From Thioalkalivibrio nitratireducens DSM 14787 (GTDB taxonomy: Bacteria; Pseudomonadota; Gammaproteobacteria; Ectothiorhodospirales; Ectothiorhodospiraceae), in the NCBI RefSeq assembly GCF_000321415.2, contig NC_019902.2, forward strand, positions 434,001-498,000: a DNA stretch of 64,000 nucleotides. The letters run 5' to 3'. The notes beneath the pieces are model-generated. The model had not been told where the DNA came from and made no database searches. It saw nothing but the letters and a program-made list of their open reading frames with translations. Position 1 is the first letter of the stretch. Every line of letters begins with the position of its first letter. The translations under genes and the position numbers were made by a program. Shown here in pieces: positions 17,136 to 26,401 of this stretch.

Positions 17136-18179
17136 TCAGTCCCCGGTGACGATCGAAACGTCGTCGTCCCCCGGGGCGGGCGGCACCGTGCGGGGCCCCG
17201 CCGACCGGCCGAACATCGTGCGGATGGCGGCGAGCTGCTCACCGGCGTCGGCCAGTTCGAGCAGCGGGCGTCGGTCGATCTCCGGGCGGTTGTGCAGAAG
17301 ATACCAGCCTATGTGCTTGCGTGCGATACGCACCCCCTGATCCTGCCCGTACTGGCGATGCAGGGCCGCTACGTGTTCCTCGATCAGCCGGCCCAGGGCC
17401 TCGCGACCCGGGGGGGGAGGCACGGGCCGGCCGTCCAGCGCAGCCCGGATCCGGCCGGGCAGCCAGGGCCGTCCCTGCGCCCCGCGTCCGATCATCAGCC
17501 CGGCCGCGCCGGTTTGCCGGAGCACGGCGGTTGCGTGTTCCACCGTGGTGATGTCGCCGTTCGCGAGCACCGGGATCCCGACCGCGTCGACCACCGCGGC
17601 GATCGCCCGGTAGTCGACCTCCCCCCGGTAACCACAGGCGCGGGTGCGTCCGTGTACCGTAAGCATCGCGACGCCGGCGCGTTCGGCGATGCGCGCGATG
17701 CGCGTCGCGGTCAGATGATCGCGGTCGATGCCGAGCCGCATCTTCAGCGTCACCGGCACTGTCACGGCGGCGGTCAGGGCCTGCAACAGCCGTTCGACCA
17801 AGTCCTCATCGGCCAGCAGGGCCGAGCCCGCCGCTTTCCGGCACACTTTCTTCGCCGGGCAGCCGAGGTTTAGGTCGATGATGTCGGCTCCGCGGGCAAC
17901 GTTCTCGCGGGCCGCCTGCGCCAGTCGGTCCGGCTCGTTGCCCAGCAGTTGCACGATCCGGGGGGCGGGCTCGCCCCGGTGATCCAGCCGATGCCGTGTC
18001 TTCGCAGTGTCCCAGAGCCGCGTGTCCGAGGTCACCATCTCGGACACGGCGCCACTCGCCCCGAGGCGGCGGCAGAGCTGCCGGAAGGGCCGGTCACTGA
18101 CCCCCGCCATCGGGGCCAGGAAAACCACGGGACCGGGAAACCGGTGCGTTCCGAGCTGGATGCCGCGTTCAGCGGTCAC
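17136..18179 (-). CDS. dusB: tRNA-dihydrouridine synthase B
   Basis: DusB is an FMN enzyme that reduces uridine to dihydrouridine in tRNA. The 347-residue TIM-barrel protein shows FLAPMAGVSDRPFRQLCRR, IDLNLGCPAKKVCRKAAGSALL (active-site Cys of the family), TVHGRTRACGY and VLANGDI, plus GLMIGRGAQGRPWL. The C-terminal helical domain has HIGWYLLHN. The start is GTG at 18179, overlapping the upstream DUF3426 gene (GTGA). It sits immediately upstream of fis. Confidence 0.96.
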   Translation of the reverse strand: MTAERGIQLGTHRFPGPVVFLAPMAGVSDRPFRQLCRRLGASGAVSEMVTSDTRLWDTAKTRHRLDHRGEPAPRIVQLLGNEPDRLAQAARENVARGADIIDLNLGCPAKKVCRKAAGSALLADEDLVERLLQALTAAVTVPVTLKMRLGIDRDHLTATRIARIAERAGVAMLTVHGRTRACGYRGEVDYRAIAAVVDAVGIPVLANGDITTVEHATAVLRQTGAAGLMIGRGAQGRPWLPGRIRAALDGRPVPPPPGREALGRLIEEHVAALHRQYGQDQGVRIARKHIGWYLLHNRPEIDRRPLLELADAGEQLAAIRTMFGRSAGPRTVPPAPGDDDVSIVTGD

Positions 18180-18940
18180 AGGGGCCAGACCATCACGCCT
18201 TCGGGGCGTTGAGGGCTGCCCCGGACCTCGAGCCGCAGGGAGCGGCGTTCGTGTGGGGCGAGGTCGGGGACTGCAGTCACGTCAAGAAACTCCTTCGGGC
18301 GCCAGCGACCCTGGGCGAGCACCCGGCCATGGCGATCGGACAGCGCCATCTCCAGCAGCGGCCAGGGCTGGGGCTGCTCCAAGGTATTGACCAGTTCCAG
18401 GTCGACCCGCAGCACGTTCGGCCCCTGCGGCTGGAACTGCAGCCCCTCGATGCGCACCGCCCCGGGAACTCGCCAGACGGCGTCGGTGCAGGGCAGGTGG
18501 CTGCAGATCCGGTCGCCCAGGGCGCGGAGTTCGGGGTGCGGACCCAGGCGGTTCCGTTCGTGCACCAGGAACTGGGCGAACAGCAGAGCGATCAGTGCTA
18601 GACCCGCCAGCAGCCCCGCCAGGCGGGCGACCATTCCCGGTCCGCGATCGGGCGCGGGCTCGAGCCACGCGGGCGGCCGGGGCTGCATCGGGCGCTTGGA
18701 TGTGACGGCGGGCGGGGCTTCCGTCGCCTCGGCTCCGATCCCGGCTGCAGGTCCGGCAAGTGCCGTCGAACGGTGCGGCAGCCGCACCGCGCCCCAGCTG
18801 GTGCCGGCAGTCTCGAACTCCAGGGCCGGCAAAAAGGCAAAGACTTCATGGCAGTTGCTGCAGCGGTGCTTTCGGGGCGCGCGGCCGATGCGGTAACGCA
18901 CTGCATGACCGGCACCGCAACTGGGGCAGCGAACGATCAT
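18176..18940 (-). CDS. Zinc-ribbon DUF3426 membrane protein
   Basis: A 254-residue protein with an N-terminal MJ0042-type zinc ribbon (two CxxC pairs: VRCPSCGAGH and HRCSNCHEVF, residues 1-35), a proline-rich linker, one transmembrane helix at about residues 110-130 (LAGLLAGLALIALLFAQFLV), and a periplasmic DUF3426 domain with ICSHLPCTDAVWRVPG. The family commonly sits next to prmA and dusB, as here. Its role is unknown. It overlaps dusB by 4 bases and follows prmA by 48 bp. Confidence 0.88.
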   Translation of the reverse strand: MIVRCPSCGAGHAVRYRIGRAPRKHRCSNCHEVFAFLPALEFETAGTSWGAVRLPHRSTALAGPAAGIGAEATEAPPAVTSKRPMQPRPPAWLEPAPDRGPGMVARLAGLLAGLALIALLFAQFLVHERNRLGPHPELRALGDRICSHLPCTDAVWRVPGAVRIEGLQFQPQGPNVLRVDLELVNTLEQPQPWPLLEMALSDRHGRVLAQGRWRPKEFLDVTAVPDLAPHERRSLRLEVRGSPQRPEGVMVWPL

Positions 18941-18988
18941 CGTCTGGTGGCCGGGACGGGACCTGCGATGGCGGTCGCAGCCCCTACG

Positions 18989-19882
18989 TCAGCGGCGCTG
19001 GCCGACCAGCAGGACCCAGTCATCGCGTCGGTCTCCGATGGCGATGTCGAAGGCATCGCGGTATGCCGCCATCACCGGCTCGGCCTGCCGGTCGAGCAGC
19101 CCGGCCAGCAGTAGCCGGGCGCCCGGGCGGGCAGCGCGGGCGAGTGTCGGGGCGAGCTCAATCAATGGGCCGGCCAGGATATTGGCCAGTACCAGGTCGA
19201 ACGCGGCGGCCGGCGGATCCCGGTCCGGCGTTGCGGTCGGCAGTCGTGGCTCGTCGATTCCATTGCGTGCCGCGTTCAGGCGTGTTGCCTGAAGCGCCTG
19301 CGGGTCGATGTCGACGCCGAGTGCGGAGGTCGCGCCCAGCTTCAGCGACGCGATCGCCAGGATTCCCGAACCGCAGCCGTAGTCGAGCACGGTCTGGCCG
19401 GCTGGCGGAACTGCCGCGAGTGCCGCCAGGCACATCGCGGTGGTCGGGTGGCTGCCGGTGCCGAACGCAAGCCCTGGATCCAGATGCACGTAGACGCCAT
19501 TCGGGACGTCGGGCGGCGTCTCCCACGACGGTACGATCCACAACGGGCCGCCACTGTGGATCCGGGTCAGGCCGGCCAGCCCTGCGCGCACCCAGTCGCG
19601 GTCATCGAGCGCCGACAGCTGCGTGCCCACCGGCGCCGCGCCCGGCGTCGAATCCTGGGCCTGGAGGGCGGCGCGGGCGATCTCCGCCTGCAGCGGATCC
19701 CGGAAGAGGGCCCGAAGCCGGACCGACGACCACAGCGGGTGGGTGCCGGGCGGTGGTTCGAACAGCGGTTCGTCTCCGGCGTCGAACAATTCGACGCTCT
19801 GCGCCCCGAGGGCGAACAGCCGATCCTCGAGGCCTTCCGCATTTTCGGGGCTGGTCTCGAGTTCCAGTTCGGTCAGACTCAT
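18989..19882 (-). CDS. prmA: Ribosomal protein L11 methyltransferase
   Basis: PrmA trimethylates L11 using S-adenosylmethionine. The 297-residue protein has the family's N-terminal L11-recognition domain (residues 1-60, [20 protein letters not shown]), the segment [19 protein letters not shown] motif [21 protein letters not shown], and the catalytic-loop ANILAGPL. The ATG at 19882 overlaps the accC stop (ATGA). Gene order accB-accC-prmA is widely conserved in proteobacteria. Confidence 0.96.
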   Translation of the reverse strand: MSLTELELETSPENAEGLEDRLFALGAQSVELFDAGDEPLFEPPPGTHPLWSSVRLRALFRDPLQAEIARAALQAQDSTPGAAPVGTQLSALDDRDWVRAGLAGLTRIHSGGPLWIVPSWETPPDVPNGVYVHLDPGLAFGTGSHPTTAMCLAALAAVPPAGQTVLDYGCGSGILAIASLKLGATSALGVDIDPQALQATRLNAARNGIDEPRLPTATPDRDPPAAAFDLVLANILAGPLIELAPTLARAARPGARLLLAGLLDRQAEPVMAAYRDAFDIAIGDRRDDWVLLVGQRR

Positions 19883-21225
19883 GGCCCGGCCTTCAGTTTC
19901 TTCTCGAGGTAATGGATGTTGGCCCCGCCCTTGCGGAAATTCGCGTCGTTCATCAGGTCGATGTGCAGCGGAATGTTCGTCCGGATGCCATCGATCACGA
20001 TCTCCCCGAGGGCCCCGCGCATGCGCGCGATCGCGATATCCCGTGTGGGCCCGTAGGCGATCAGCTTCGCGATCATCGAGTCGTAATACGGCGGCACCTT
20101 GTAGCCGTTGTACAGATGCGTGTCCACCCGGATGCCCGGCCCGCCGGGTGCGTGGTACTGGGTCACCGTCCCGGGGCTGGGCAGGAAATGCACCGGATCC
20201 TCGGCGTTGATCCGGCATTCAATCGCATGGCCGTGTATCCGGATGTCGGATTGATCGATCGACAGCGCTTCGCCGGCCGCGACCCGGATCTGCTCGCGGA
20301 CCAGGTCCACCCCGGTGATCTCTTCGGTGACCGGATGTTCGACCTGCAGGCGCGTGTTCATCTCGATGAAATAGAACTGACCGTTCTCGAACAGGAACTC
20401 GAAGGTACCCGCGCCGCGGTAGCCGATCTCCAGGCAGGCGCGGATCAGGCGCTGGCTCATCGAATCGCGCATCTCCGGCGTGATCCCGGGGGCCGGCGCC
20501 TCTTCGATCACCTTCTGGTGGCGGCGTTGCATCGAACAGTCGCGCTCGCCCAGGCACACCGCGTTGCCGTGGGTGTCGGCGAGCATCTGGAATTCGACGT
20601 GACGGGGGTGTTCCAGGTATTTCTCCATGTACAGGGTGTCGTTGCCGAAGGCCTGGCGCGCCTCGTTGCGGGTCAGCGCGATCGAGTTCAGCAGCGCGCC
20701 CTCGGTATGCACCACCCGCATCCCGCGGCCCCCGCCGCCGCCGGACGCCTTCACGATCACCGGGTAGCCGATCTCGCGTGCCATCCGGACGTTCTCCTCC
20801 GGATCCTCGCCCAGCGCGCCGTCGGATCCGGGCACGCAGGGGACGCCGGCCGCAAGCATCGCGTTCTTCGCCGACACCTTGTCGCCCATCAGGCGGATCG
20901 TCTCGGCCCGTGGCCCGATGAATGCGAAGCCGCTGGATTCCACCCGCTCGGCAAAATCGGCGTTCTCGGACAGGAAACCGTAGCCCGGGTGAATCGCCCC
21001 GGCATCGGTGACCTCGGCCGCGGAGATGATCGCCGGGATGTTCAGGTAGCTCTCGCTGGACGCGGCGGGTCCGATACAGACGGTCTCGTCGGCCAGGCGT
21101 ACGTGCTTGAGGTCACGGTCGGCCTCCGAGTGGGCAGCGACGGTGGCAATGCCCATCTCGCGGCAGGCACGCAGCACCCTGAGGGCGATCTCGCCACGGT
21201 TTGCGATCAGGATCTTTTCCAGCAT
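19879..21225 (-). CDS. accC: Biotin carboxylase subunit of acetyl-CoA carboxylase
   Basis: AccC carboxylates the biotin on AccB with ATP and bicarbonate, the first step of fatty-acid synthesis. The 448 residues match E. coli AccC (449). The N-terminal part is [20 protein letters not shown]; the ATP-grasp signatures are [19 protein letters not shown] and [16 protein letters not shown]. The catalytic segment ECRINAEDP is present. A ribosome-binding site CAGGA precedes the ATG. It lies 43 bp after accB. Confidence 0.98.
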   Translation of the reverse strand: MLEKILIANRGEIALRVLRACREMGIATVAAHSEADRDLKHVRLADETVCIGPAASSESYLNIPAIISAAEVTDAGAIHPGYGFLSENADFAERVESSGFAFIGPRAETIRLMGDKVSAKNAMLAAGVPCVPGSDGALGEDPEENVRMAREIGYPVIVKASGGGGGRGMRVVHTEGALLNSIALTRNEARQAFGNDTLYMEKYLEHPRHVEFQMLADTHGNAVCLGERDCSMQRRHQKVIEEAPAPGITPEMRDSMSQRLIRACLEIGYRGAGTFEFLFENGQFYFIEMNTRLQVEHPVTEEITGVDLVREQIRVAAGEALSIDQSDIRIHGHAIECRINAEDPVHFLPSPGTVTQYHAPGGPGIRVDTHLYNGYKVPPYYDSMIAKLIAYGPTRDIAIARMRGALGEIVIDGIRTNIPLHIDLMNDANFRKGGANIHYLEKKLKAGP

Positions 21226-21268
21226 GCGAATCCCTGCCTGGCTACTCGTGAATCGGTATGCGTGGCGC

Positions 21269-21724
21269 CTACTCGATGATGAAGAGCGGCTGGCCGTATT
21301 CGACCGGATGCCCGTTCTCGACGAGCACGTCGCGAATCGTTCCCGCCTTGTCCGCCTCGATCGGGTTGAGCATCTTCATGGCCTCGATGATGCACAGGGT
21401 GTCCCCGATCGCCACGGTGGTGCCCACCTCGACGAACGGGCGTGCACCCGGGCTTGGCGCCCGGTAGAACGTGCCTACCATCGGCGCGGTCACCCGGTGG
21501 CCGCTCGGCTCCGGCTCCGGCGTTTCCGCGGCGGGAGGAGGGGACGTGGCGGGAGCCGGGGCGGATGCGGCCTGCGCGGCCGGCATCGGTGGCGCCATGA
21601 AAGTCTGGGCGTTGGGAGCCGAGCGGGTGATGCGCACCGATTCCTCGCCTTCGTGAATCTCGATCTCGTGGATCCCGCTTTCGTCGAGCAGGTCGATCAG
21701 CTTCTTGACCTTGCGAATGTCCAT
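21269..21724 (-). CDS. accB: Biotin carboxyl carrier protein
   Basis: AccB carries the biotin cofactor of acetyl-CoA carboxylase. The 151-residue protein has the usual N-terminal helix ([20 protein letters not shown]), an Ala/Pro-rich flexible linker (about 45-75) and the biotinyl domain with the target lysine in EAMKM and the thumb region [23 protein letters not shown] lies before the stop of aroQ, 12 bases upstream of the ATG, so translation is probably coupled to aroQ. Confidence 0.97.
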   Translation of the reverse strand: MDIRKVKKLIDLLDESGIHEIEIHEGEESVRITRSAPNAQTFMAPPMPAAQAASAPAPATSPPPAAETPEPEPSGHRVTAPMVGTFYRAPSPGARPFVEVGTTVAIGDTLCIIEAMKMLNPIEADKAGTIRDVLVENGHPVEYGQPLFIIE

Positions 21725-21730
21725 GGTGAA

Positions 21731-22175
21731 CTAAGGCTCCTCGATGGCTGCAATGGCGGCGTCGAGCGCCAGCCGATAACCCGTTACGCCAAGGCCGGTG
21801 ATCGGTTCCGGATGCGACGTCCGACAGGTAGGAGTGGCGCCGAAACGGTTCCCGTGCATGTACGTTGCTGACGTGGACTTCGATGAACGGAATCGCCACC
21901 GCCAGCAGGGCATCGCGCAGACTCACGCTGGTATGCGTGAGGCCGCCGGGATTGATCACGATATGGGCCACACCCCCGGACCGCGCTGCGTGAATCCGGT
22001 CGATCAGTTCGCCCTCGTGGTTGCTCTGGAAACAGTGCAGACGGTGCCCCGCCCGCGCCGCGCGCGTCTGCAGTGACGCCTCCAGTTCGGCCAGCGTGGT
22101 CGATCCGTAACGCTCCGGCTCACGGCTCCCGAGCAGGTTCAGGTTGGGGCCGTTCAGCAGCAGCAGGTCAGCCAT
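21731..22175 (-). pseudogene. aroQ: Type II 3-dehydroquinate dehydratase with apparent +1 frameshift
   Basis: AroQ dehydrates 3-dehydroquinate in the shikimate pathway. The frame from the ATG at 22175 reads [40 protein letters not shown], then [26 protein letters not shown], all family-conserved. It then leaves frame: the expected C-terminus [20 protein letters not shown] reads in the next frame and stops at 21731. One extra base near 21803 explains this; removing it gives a 147-residue protein of normal length. Catalytic residues (Tyr in RYG, the conserved His) lie before the shift. It may be a real mutation or a sequencing error in an otherwise essential-looking gene. It sits 6 bp before accB. 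Confidence 0.9.
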
Positions 22176-22375
22176 GACGGGAGGTATCGGTCGCGATCCT
22201 GTCTTGAATCAGTGGGAAACGTGCGTGAATCGCCCGCTTCGGTGACGGGATTCTGCCGTAGCGGAGTGCGGCCTGTCCAGCGCCGCCCGCGGATTCTGCG
22301 CGGGCGGCGCCGCAGGCGGTCGGGTGCGTGATCATGCCGCTGCCGTGGCACGCCAGGCAGCGGGCTCAGCAAGGC

Positions 22376-22960
22376 TCAGAGATAGGCCCGGAGCCAGCGA
22401 TCCAGTTCGGCCCGGGTCACCTCGCCGCGGTGGGTCTCGCGTACCACACCGTTACGGTCGATGACCACGCTGTAGGGCAGAACCCCCATCCGGTTGCCGT
22501 AGTCGCTGCTTGCCGCCATGGCCTCGGCCTGCCCCACCAGGATCGGGAACTCGATCGCGTGTGCGCCGGCGAAATTCCGGGTCTCGTCGACCCCGTCGAT
22601 CGCCACGGCTACGATCGTGAAGCCGTCGTCGGCATATTGCGCATAGCGGTCCTGGAACAGCGGCATCTCCCGCAGGCACGGCGGGCACCAGGTCGCCCAG
22701 AAGTTCAGCACCACCAGGTCGCCGTCCCATTCGCTGAATTGCCTGGCGTCGCCGTTCAGGTCGGGCAGGGTGAAGTCGACGCGCTGCGATCCGGTCGCGG
22801 CGGCCGCCGGCGCCGCCGCGTGGCCGCCCGCATTCGCGGTTGTGGTGCTGTCGTTAGCGCTACCACAGGCCGTTATCGCGAGTGCCGCGATGCAGCCCAG
22901 GCCTGCCGCCAGCAGCGGGTGGCCCCGGCGGTGGTGCAACGGCGGTCGGTCGGTCGTCAT
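22376..22960 (-). CDS. TlpA-like thioredoxin lipoprotein
   Basis: A 194-residue exported thioredoxin-fold protein. A signal peptide with lipobox (ALAITAC, about residues 26-32) suggests membrane anchoring. The redoxin domain (about 60-190) has the active site FWATWCPPCLREMP and the cis-Pro region VLPYSVVIDRNG, as in TlpA/ResA proteins that reduce cytochrome c or copper-site cysteines. It overlaps dsbD by 4 bases, so it could receive electrons from DsbD. The substrate is unknown. Confidence 0.9.
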   Translation of the reverse strand: MTTDRPPLHHRRGHPLLAAGLGCIAALAITACGSANDSTTTANAGGHAAAPAAAATGSQRVDFTLPDLNGDARQFSEWDGDLVVLNFWATWCPPCLREMPLFQDRYAQYADDGFTIVAVAIDGVDETRNFAGAHAIEFPILVGQAEAMAASSDYGNRMGVLPYSVVIDRNGVVRETHRGEVTRAELDRWLRAYL

Positions 22961-25251
22961 GGGCGTGCTCCGATGCTCTGTTCGACGTGCGCCAGGAAAC
23001 GCTCCGCGTTCAGATAGCCGACCACGCGCCGGTGGCGGAGTTCTTCACCGTCGTGATCGTAGAAGATCATCGCCGGTGGGCCGAACAGGTTGAACGCGCG
23101 CATCAGGTCGCGGTGTTCGGTGGTGTTGGCGGTGACATCGGCCTTCAGCAGATGCACCTCGCTCATCGCCTGGATCACGCGCGGATCCCGGAACGTGGTG
23201 CGTTCCATGCGCACGCAGTCCACGCACCAGTCGGCGTAGAAATCGAGGAACACCGGCTGATTGCGCCCGGCCGCCTCGGCCACCTCGCGTTCGACGTCGG
23301 CAAGACTGTCCACCTCCCCGAATTCCATCTGTGCCACCCTCGGCGCGCCGTTCGTTCCGACCAGCGCCGCGGGCGCCCGCAGCTCGGCCAGCGGGCGGAA
23401 CATGTCCTTGCCGCCAGTGAATGCGCCGAGCATCAGGATCACGCCGTAGAGCAGCAGCACCAGGCCCAGGCCCTTCCACAGGCTGTGCCAGCCGGAGGCG
23501 CCTTCGGGCAACGTCTGCAGGGCTCCCATGTAGATCGCCGTCACGATGAACAGCGTCGCCCAGAGCAGCAGTGCGACCTCGCCGGGAATCACCCGCTCGA
23601 GCAGCCAGACGCCCATCGCCAGCAGGCCGACCCCGAACACGGCCTTCACCGTGTCCATCCACGGGCCGGCTTTCGGCAGGATCTTGCCGGCCGAGGTGCC
23701 GATCGCGAGCAGCGGCGCACCCATGCCCATGCTGAGCGCGAACAGCGCGATGCCGCCCAGCACGGCGTCGCCGGTCTGGCTGATGTAGAGCAGCGCGCCG
23801 ACCAGCGGTGCGGTCACGCAGGGTCCGACGATCAGAGCCGCCAGGAAGCCCATGATTGCCGCGCCGACCAGCGTGCCGCCCTGCTGGCGGTTGCTGATGT
23901 TCGTCAACCGGCTCTGGACGCCCGACGGCATCTGTAGCTCGTAGAACCCGAACATCGACAGCGCGAGTGCGATGAATACGAGCACGAAGCCGCCGATGAT
24001 CCACGGGTTCTGGAATGCCGCCTGCAGGTTCGCGCCGGCCAGACCGGCAAAAACCCCGGCAAGAGTGTAGGTCAGGGCCATCGCCAGCACGAACGCGAGC
24101 GAGATGAAGAAGGCCTTGCGCGTGGTCAGGTTCTTCTGCCCGATGATGATGTTCGACAGGATCGGGATCATCGGGAACACGCAGGGGGTGAAGGTCAGCA
24201 GCAGGCCGAAGCCGAAGAACGCCAGCGCGACCAGCCAGATGCGGCCATCGGCGAGCTGGGCGGCGATACGGTCCTGCTCGGTGACCGGCCCGGGATCGTC
24301 CGCTGCAGGGGGCACGGTGCCGGTCGCGGGCAGTTCCTCCGCCTCGTCCGCCAGGCCTGCGGCGAACGCGACGGTCACGTCCTGGGTCAGCGGCGGGTAG
24401 CAGACGCCGAGATCCGCGCAACCCTGGTAGTCGACCGCCAACACGATCTCAGCGACATCGTCGGCGCTGCGCAGCACCGGCACCAGGATCTCGACCGAGT
24501 CACGGTAGATCTCGGTCTCGCCGAAGAATTCGTCGACGATCAGCGTGCCGTCCGGGGGATTCACCGGACCCAGTTCGATGCCCTCGCCCTCGGCGATCCG
24601 GAAGCCGAGCTTGTCGCGGTACAGGTAATAGCCCTCGGCGATGTCGAACCGCAGCACCACGGCATTCTGGCTGATCGCCCGGGCGCTGGCGGCGAACGCG
24701 ACCTCGGGTTCGAGCAGTTCGTCCTCGTCGTTGAAGCCGCCGGAGAGCCGGGCGAGTGCGTCGAGCGCGTTGCGGCCGTTTCCGGCCGGGGCTGCCGGCT
24801 GGGCAGCGGGCAGCTCGGGCAGGTTCAGGCTGACCGTCTGGAAATGCGGGGGATAGCAGACGCCAATGTCGGCGCAGCCCTGGGAACGCGCGGTCAGCTC
24901 GATGCCCTTGCTGGCGGCGGCCACGACCGGAAGCTCGATTTCGATCCGGTCACGGTAGGTCTCGACGCGGCCGAAGAATTCGTCTTCCTTCACCGTGCCG
25001 TCCGGAATCCGCGCCCCGCCGAACTCCAGCCCCTCACTCTCGGGCGTGAACCGGAACTGCTCCCGGTACATGTAATAGCCGTCGGCAATGGTCCAGGTCA
25101 GGCGCAGCAGGTCGCCGTCGATCGCCTCCGCCTGCAGCGCGAAGGCATCGTCCGGATCCAGCAGGTCGTCCTCGAACAGTGCCGACGCAAGGGCCGGGAC
25201 CAGCGCCAGGGAGAGAAGTAGAAGGGCGGCGAACCAGCGCCTGAAAGTCAT
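22957..25251 (-). CDS. dsbD: Thiol:disulfide interchange protein DsbD with doubled N-terminal domain
   Basis: DsbD moves electrons from cytoplasmic thioredoxin to periplasmic thiol proteins. After a signal peptide (residues 1-24), two successive alpha-type DsbD N-domains are seen: one with QGCADIGVCYPP (about 105-115) and a second with QGCADLGVCYPP (about 270-280). The eight-helix core has TFTPCVFPMIPILSN and VGPCVTAPLVGALL. The C-terminal thioredoxin domain has DFYADWCVDCVRME. E. coli DsbD (565) has one N-domain; this protein is about 760 residues. The Met at 25251 is chosen because it overlaps the cutA stop (ATGA); another Met lies at 25260. Confidence 0.95.
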   Translation of the reverse strand: MTFRRWFAALLLLSLALVPALASALFEDDLLDPDDAFALQAEAIDGDLLRLTWTIADGYYMYREQFRFTPESEGLEFGGARIPDGTVKEDEFFGRVETYRDRIEIELPVVAAASKGIELTARSQGCADIGVCYPPHFQTVSLNLPELPAAQPAAPAGNGRNALDALARLSGGFNDEDELLEPEVAFAASARAISQNAVVLRFDIAEGYYLYRDKLGFRIAEGEGIELGPVNPPDGTLIVDEFFGETEIYRDSVEILVPVLRSADDVAEIVLAVDYQGCADLGVCYPPLTQDVTVAFAAGLADEAEELPATGTVPPAADDPGPVTEQDRIAAQLADGRIWLVALAFFGFGLLLTFTPCVFPMIPILSNIIIGQKNLTTRKAFFISLAFVLAMALTYTLAGVFAGLAGANLQAAFQNPWIIGGFVLVFIALALSMFGFYELQMPSGVQSRLTNISNRQQGGTLVGAAIMGFLAALIVGPCVTAPLVGALLYISQTGDAVLGGIALFALSMGMGAPLLAIGTSAGKILPKAGPWMDTVKAVFGVGLLAMGVWLLERVIPGEVALLLWATLFIVTAIYMGALQTLPEGASGWHSLWKGLGLVLLLYGVILMLGAFTGGKDMFRPLAELRAPAALVGTNGAPRVAQMEFGEVDSLADVEREVAEAAGRNQPVFLDFYADWCVDCVRMERTTFRDPRVIQAMSEVHLLKADVTANTTEHRDLMRAFNLFGPPAMIFYDHDGEELRHRRVVGYLNAERFLAHVEQSIGARP

Positions 25252-25595
25252 CGGGTGCATTGTCGAATCCAGTCGAGATAGTCGGGCAGCCCCTGCGTAA
25301 TCGGCAGGGCAATGAGTTCGGGCGTTTCGTACGGGTGGCGTTGCGCGAGCCAGTCCTGCAGGCTGTCATAGCTCGGCGCCGACGTCTTGATCAGCAGCGT
25401 GTGCTCCTCGGCGTCCTCTACCTCCTCCTGCCAGCGATACACCGAACGACCCGCGCCCAGTATATGGACGCAGGCGGCAAGTCGTTGTTCCACCAGTTCC
25501 TGCGCAAGATCGTCCGCCAGTGTGCGGTCGTCCACGGTGGTGATCACCAGCAGGCAGTCGGTGCGCGCGGTTGTGGGGCTGTCCGGCATCGTCAT
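25248..25595 (-). CDS. cutA: Divalent-cation tolerance protein CutA
   Basis: A 115-residue CutA1 protein. The family forms a PII-like trimer and was first linked to copper tolerance; its exact role is unsettled. Signature segments are VITTVDDRTLADDLAQELVEQRLAACVH, YRWQEEVEDAEEHTLLIKT and RHPYETPELIALPI. It overlaps dsbD and the adaptor gene by 4 bases each, which places it firmly in the operon. A cutA-dsbD pairing is also found in enterobacteria. Confidence 0.95.
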   Translation of the reverse strand: MTMPDSPTTARTDCLLVITTVDDRTLADDLAQELVEQRLAACVHILGAGRSVYRWQEEVEDAEEHTLLIKTSAPSYDSLQDWLAQRHPYETPELIALPITQGLPDYLDWIRQCTR

Positions 25596-26386
25596 TCCGC
25601 GTTCCCGATGCGGACCTTGCCACTCTGCCCCGCGCGCAGCCGCAGGGAGTCCGGCGGCGAAAAGTGGACATCGACCCGGTAGCCCGTGCCGAAGCCGACG
25701 TCCTCGGGCTCCCAGCCGACGGCCCCCACGGTTCCGGAGAACCGTTCGCCGCCGATGTCGATCCGGGCGGGCTGTCCGGGCTCAAGTCCGGCGGCGGTGT
25801 CGGCGTCCACCGTGGTGACCGCGCGCATCGGATCGGTGGTGCCGAGGGTCGCCAGCACCGGCGGTGCCAGGGCGGGGCTGACCGCCTCACCGATGGTGAC
25901 CGTCACCGATAGGATTCGCCCTGCGGCCGGAGCTTCGATGCGGCTGTCGCCGATGTCGACCCGGGTTTTCTGCAGCTGTGCCTCGGTCCGCGCCAGGCTT
26001 GCCGCCGCCATCGAACGTTCGATTCGCGCCAGTTCCAGCTCGCGTACCGCGATCAGCGTGCGGTCGTAGAGTTCCTCGGCGCGTTCAACCTCGCGGTCGG
26101 CCTCGGCCAGTTCCAGGCGCAGGCGCTCGCGCTCGGCTTCGGCTGCGCGGGCGTCTGCTTGCAGACGCCGCGTGTCCAGCGAGAACAGCAGTTGAGCCGC
26201 CTCGACGCGATCACCCGGCTGCACGGCGATCTCGCGCACCACGCCGGCGACCGGGGACGACACGGTATAACGCTGGCCCCAGTCGATCCGGGCCGGAAGT
26301 TCCTCAGCGGCTGCCGAAGCGATCGCCGAGACGATTCCGGCACCCAGCAGGCCGGCGGCAAGAAGTAAGGGTCGGCAGTTGCCCAT
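25592..26386 (-). CDS. HlyD/RND-type periplasmic adaptor protein
   Basis: A 264-residue membrane-fusion (adaptor) protein with a signal peptide (residues 1-27). The biotinyl-lipoyl half (TVSSPVAGVVREIAVQPGDRVEAAQLLFSLD), an alpha-helical hairpin of about 90 residues rich in Glu, Arg and Leu, the second lipoyl half (DSRIEAPAAGRILSV) and a beta-barrel region (LEPGQPARIDIGGERFSGTV) are in order. Such adaptors bridge an inner-membrane pump and a TolC channel. GGGAG lies 9 bases before the ATG. No pump gene is adjacent, so the partner is unknown. Confidence 0.88.
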   Translation of the reverse strand: MGNCRPLLLAAGLLGAGIVSAIASAAAEELPARIDWGQRYTVSSPVAGVVREIAVQPGDRVEAAQLLFSLDTRRLQADARAAEAERERLRLELAEADREVERAEELYDRTLIAVRELELARIERSMAAASLARTEAQLQKTRVDIGDSRIEAPAAGRILSVTVTIGEAVSPALAPPVLATLGTTDPMRAVTTVDADTAAGLEPGQPARIDIGGERFSGTVGAVGWEPEDVGFGTGYRVDVHFSPPDSLRLRAGQSGKVRIGNAE

Positions 26387-26401
26387 CGGTCACGGCTCCC
26401 T

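Noticed and set aside
18760..21279. 839-codon plus-strand frame across DUF3426, prmA and accC
   Set aside because: Shadow of three conserved minus-strand genes; no domain content.
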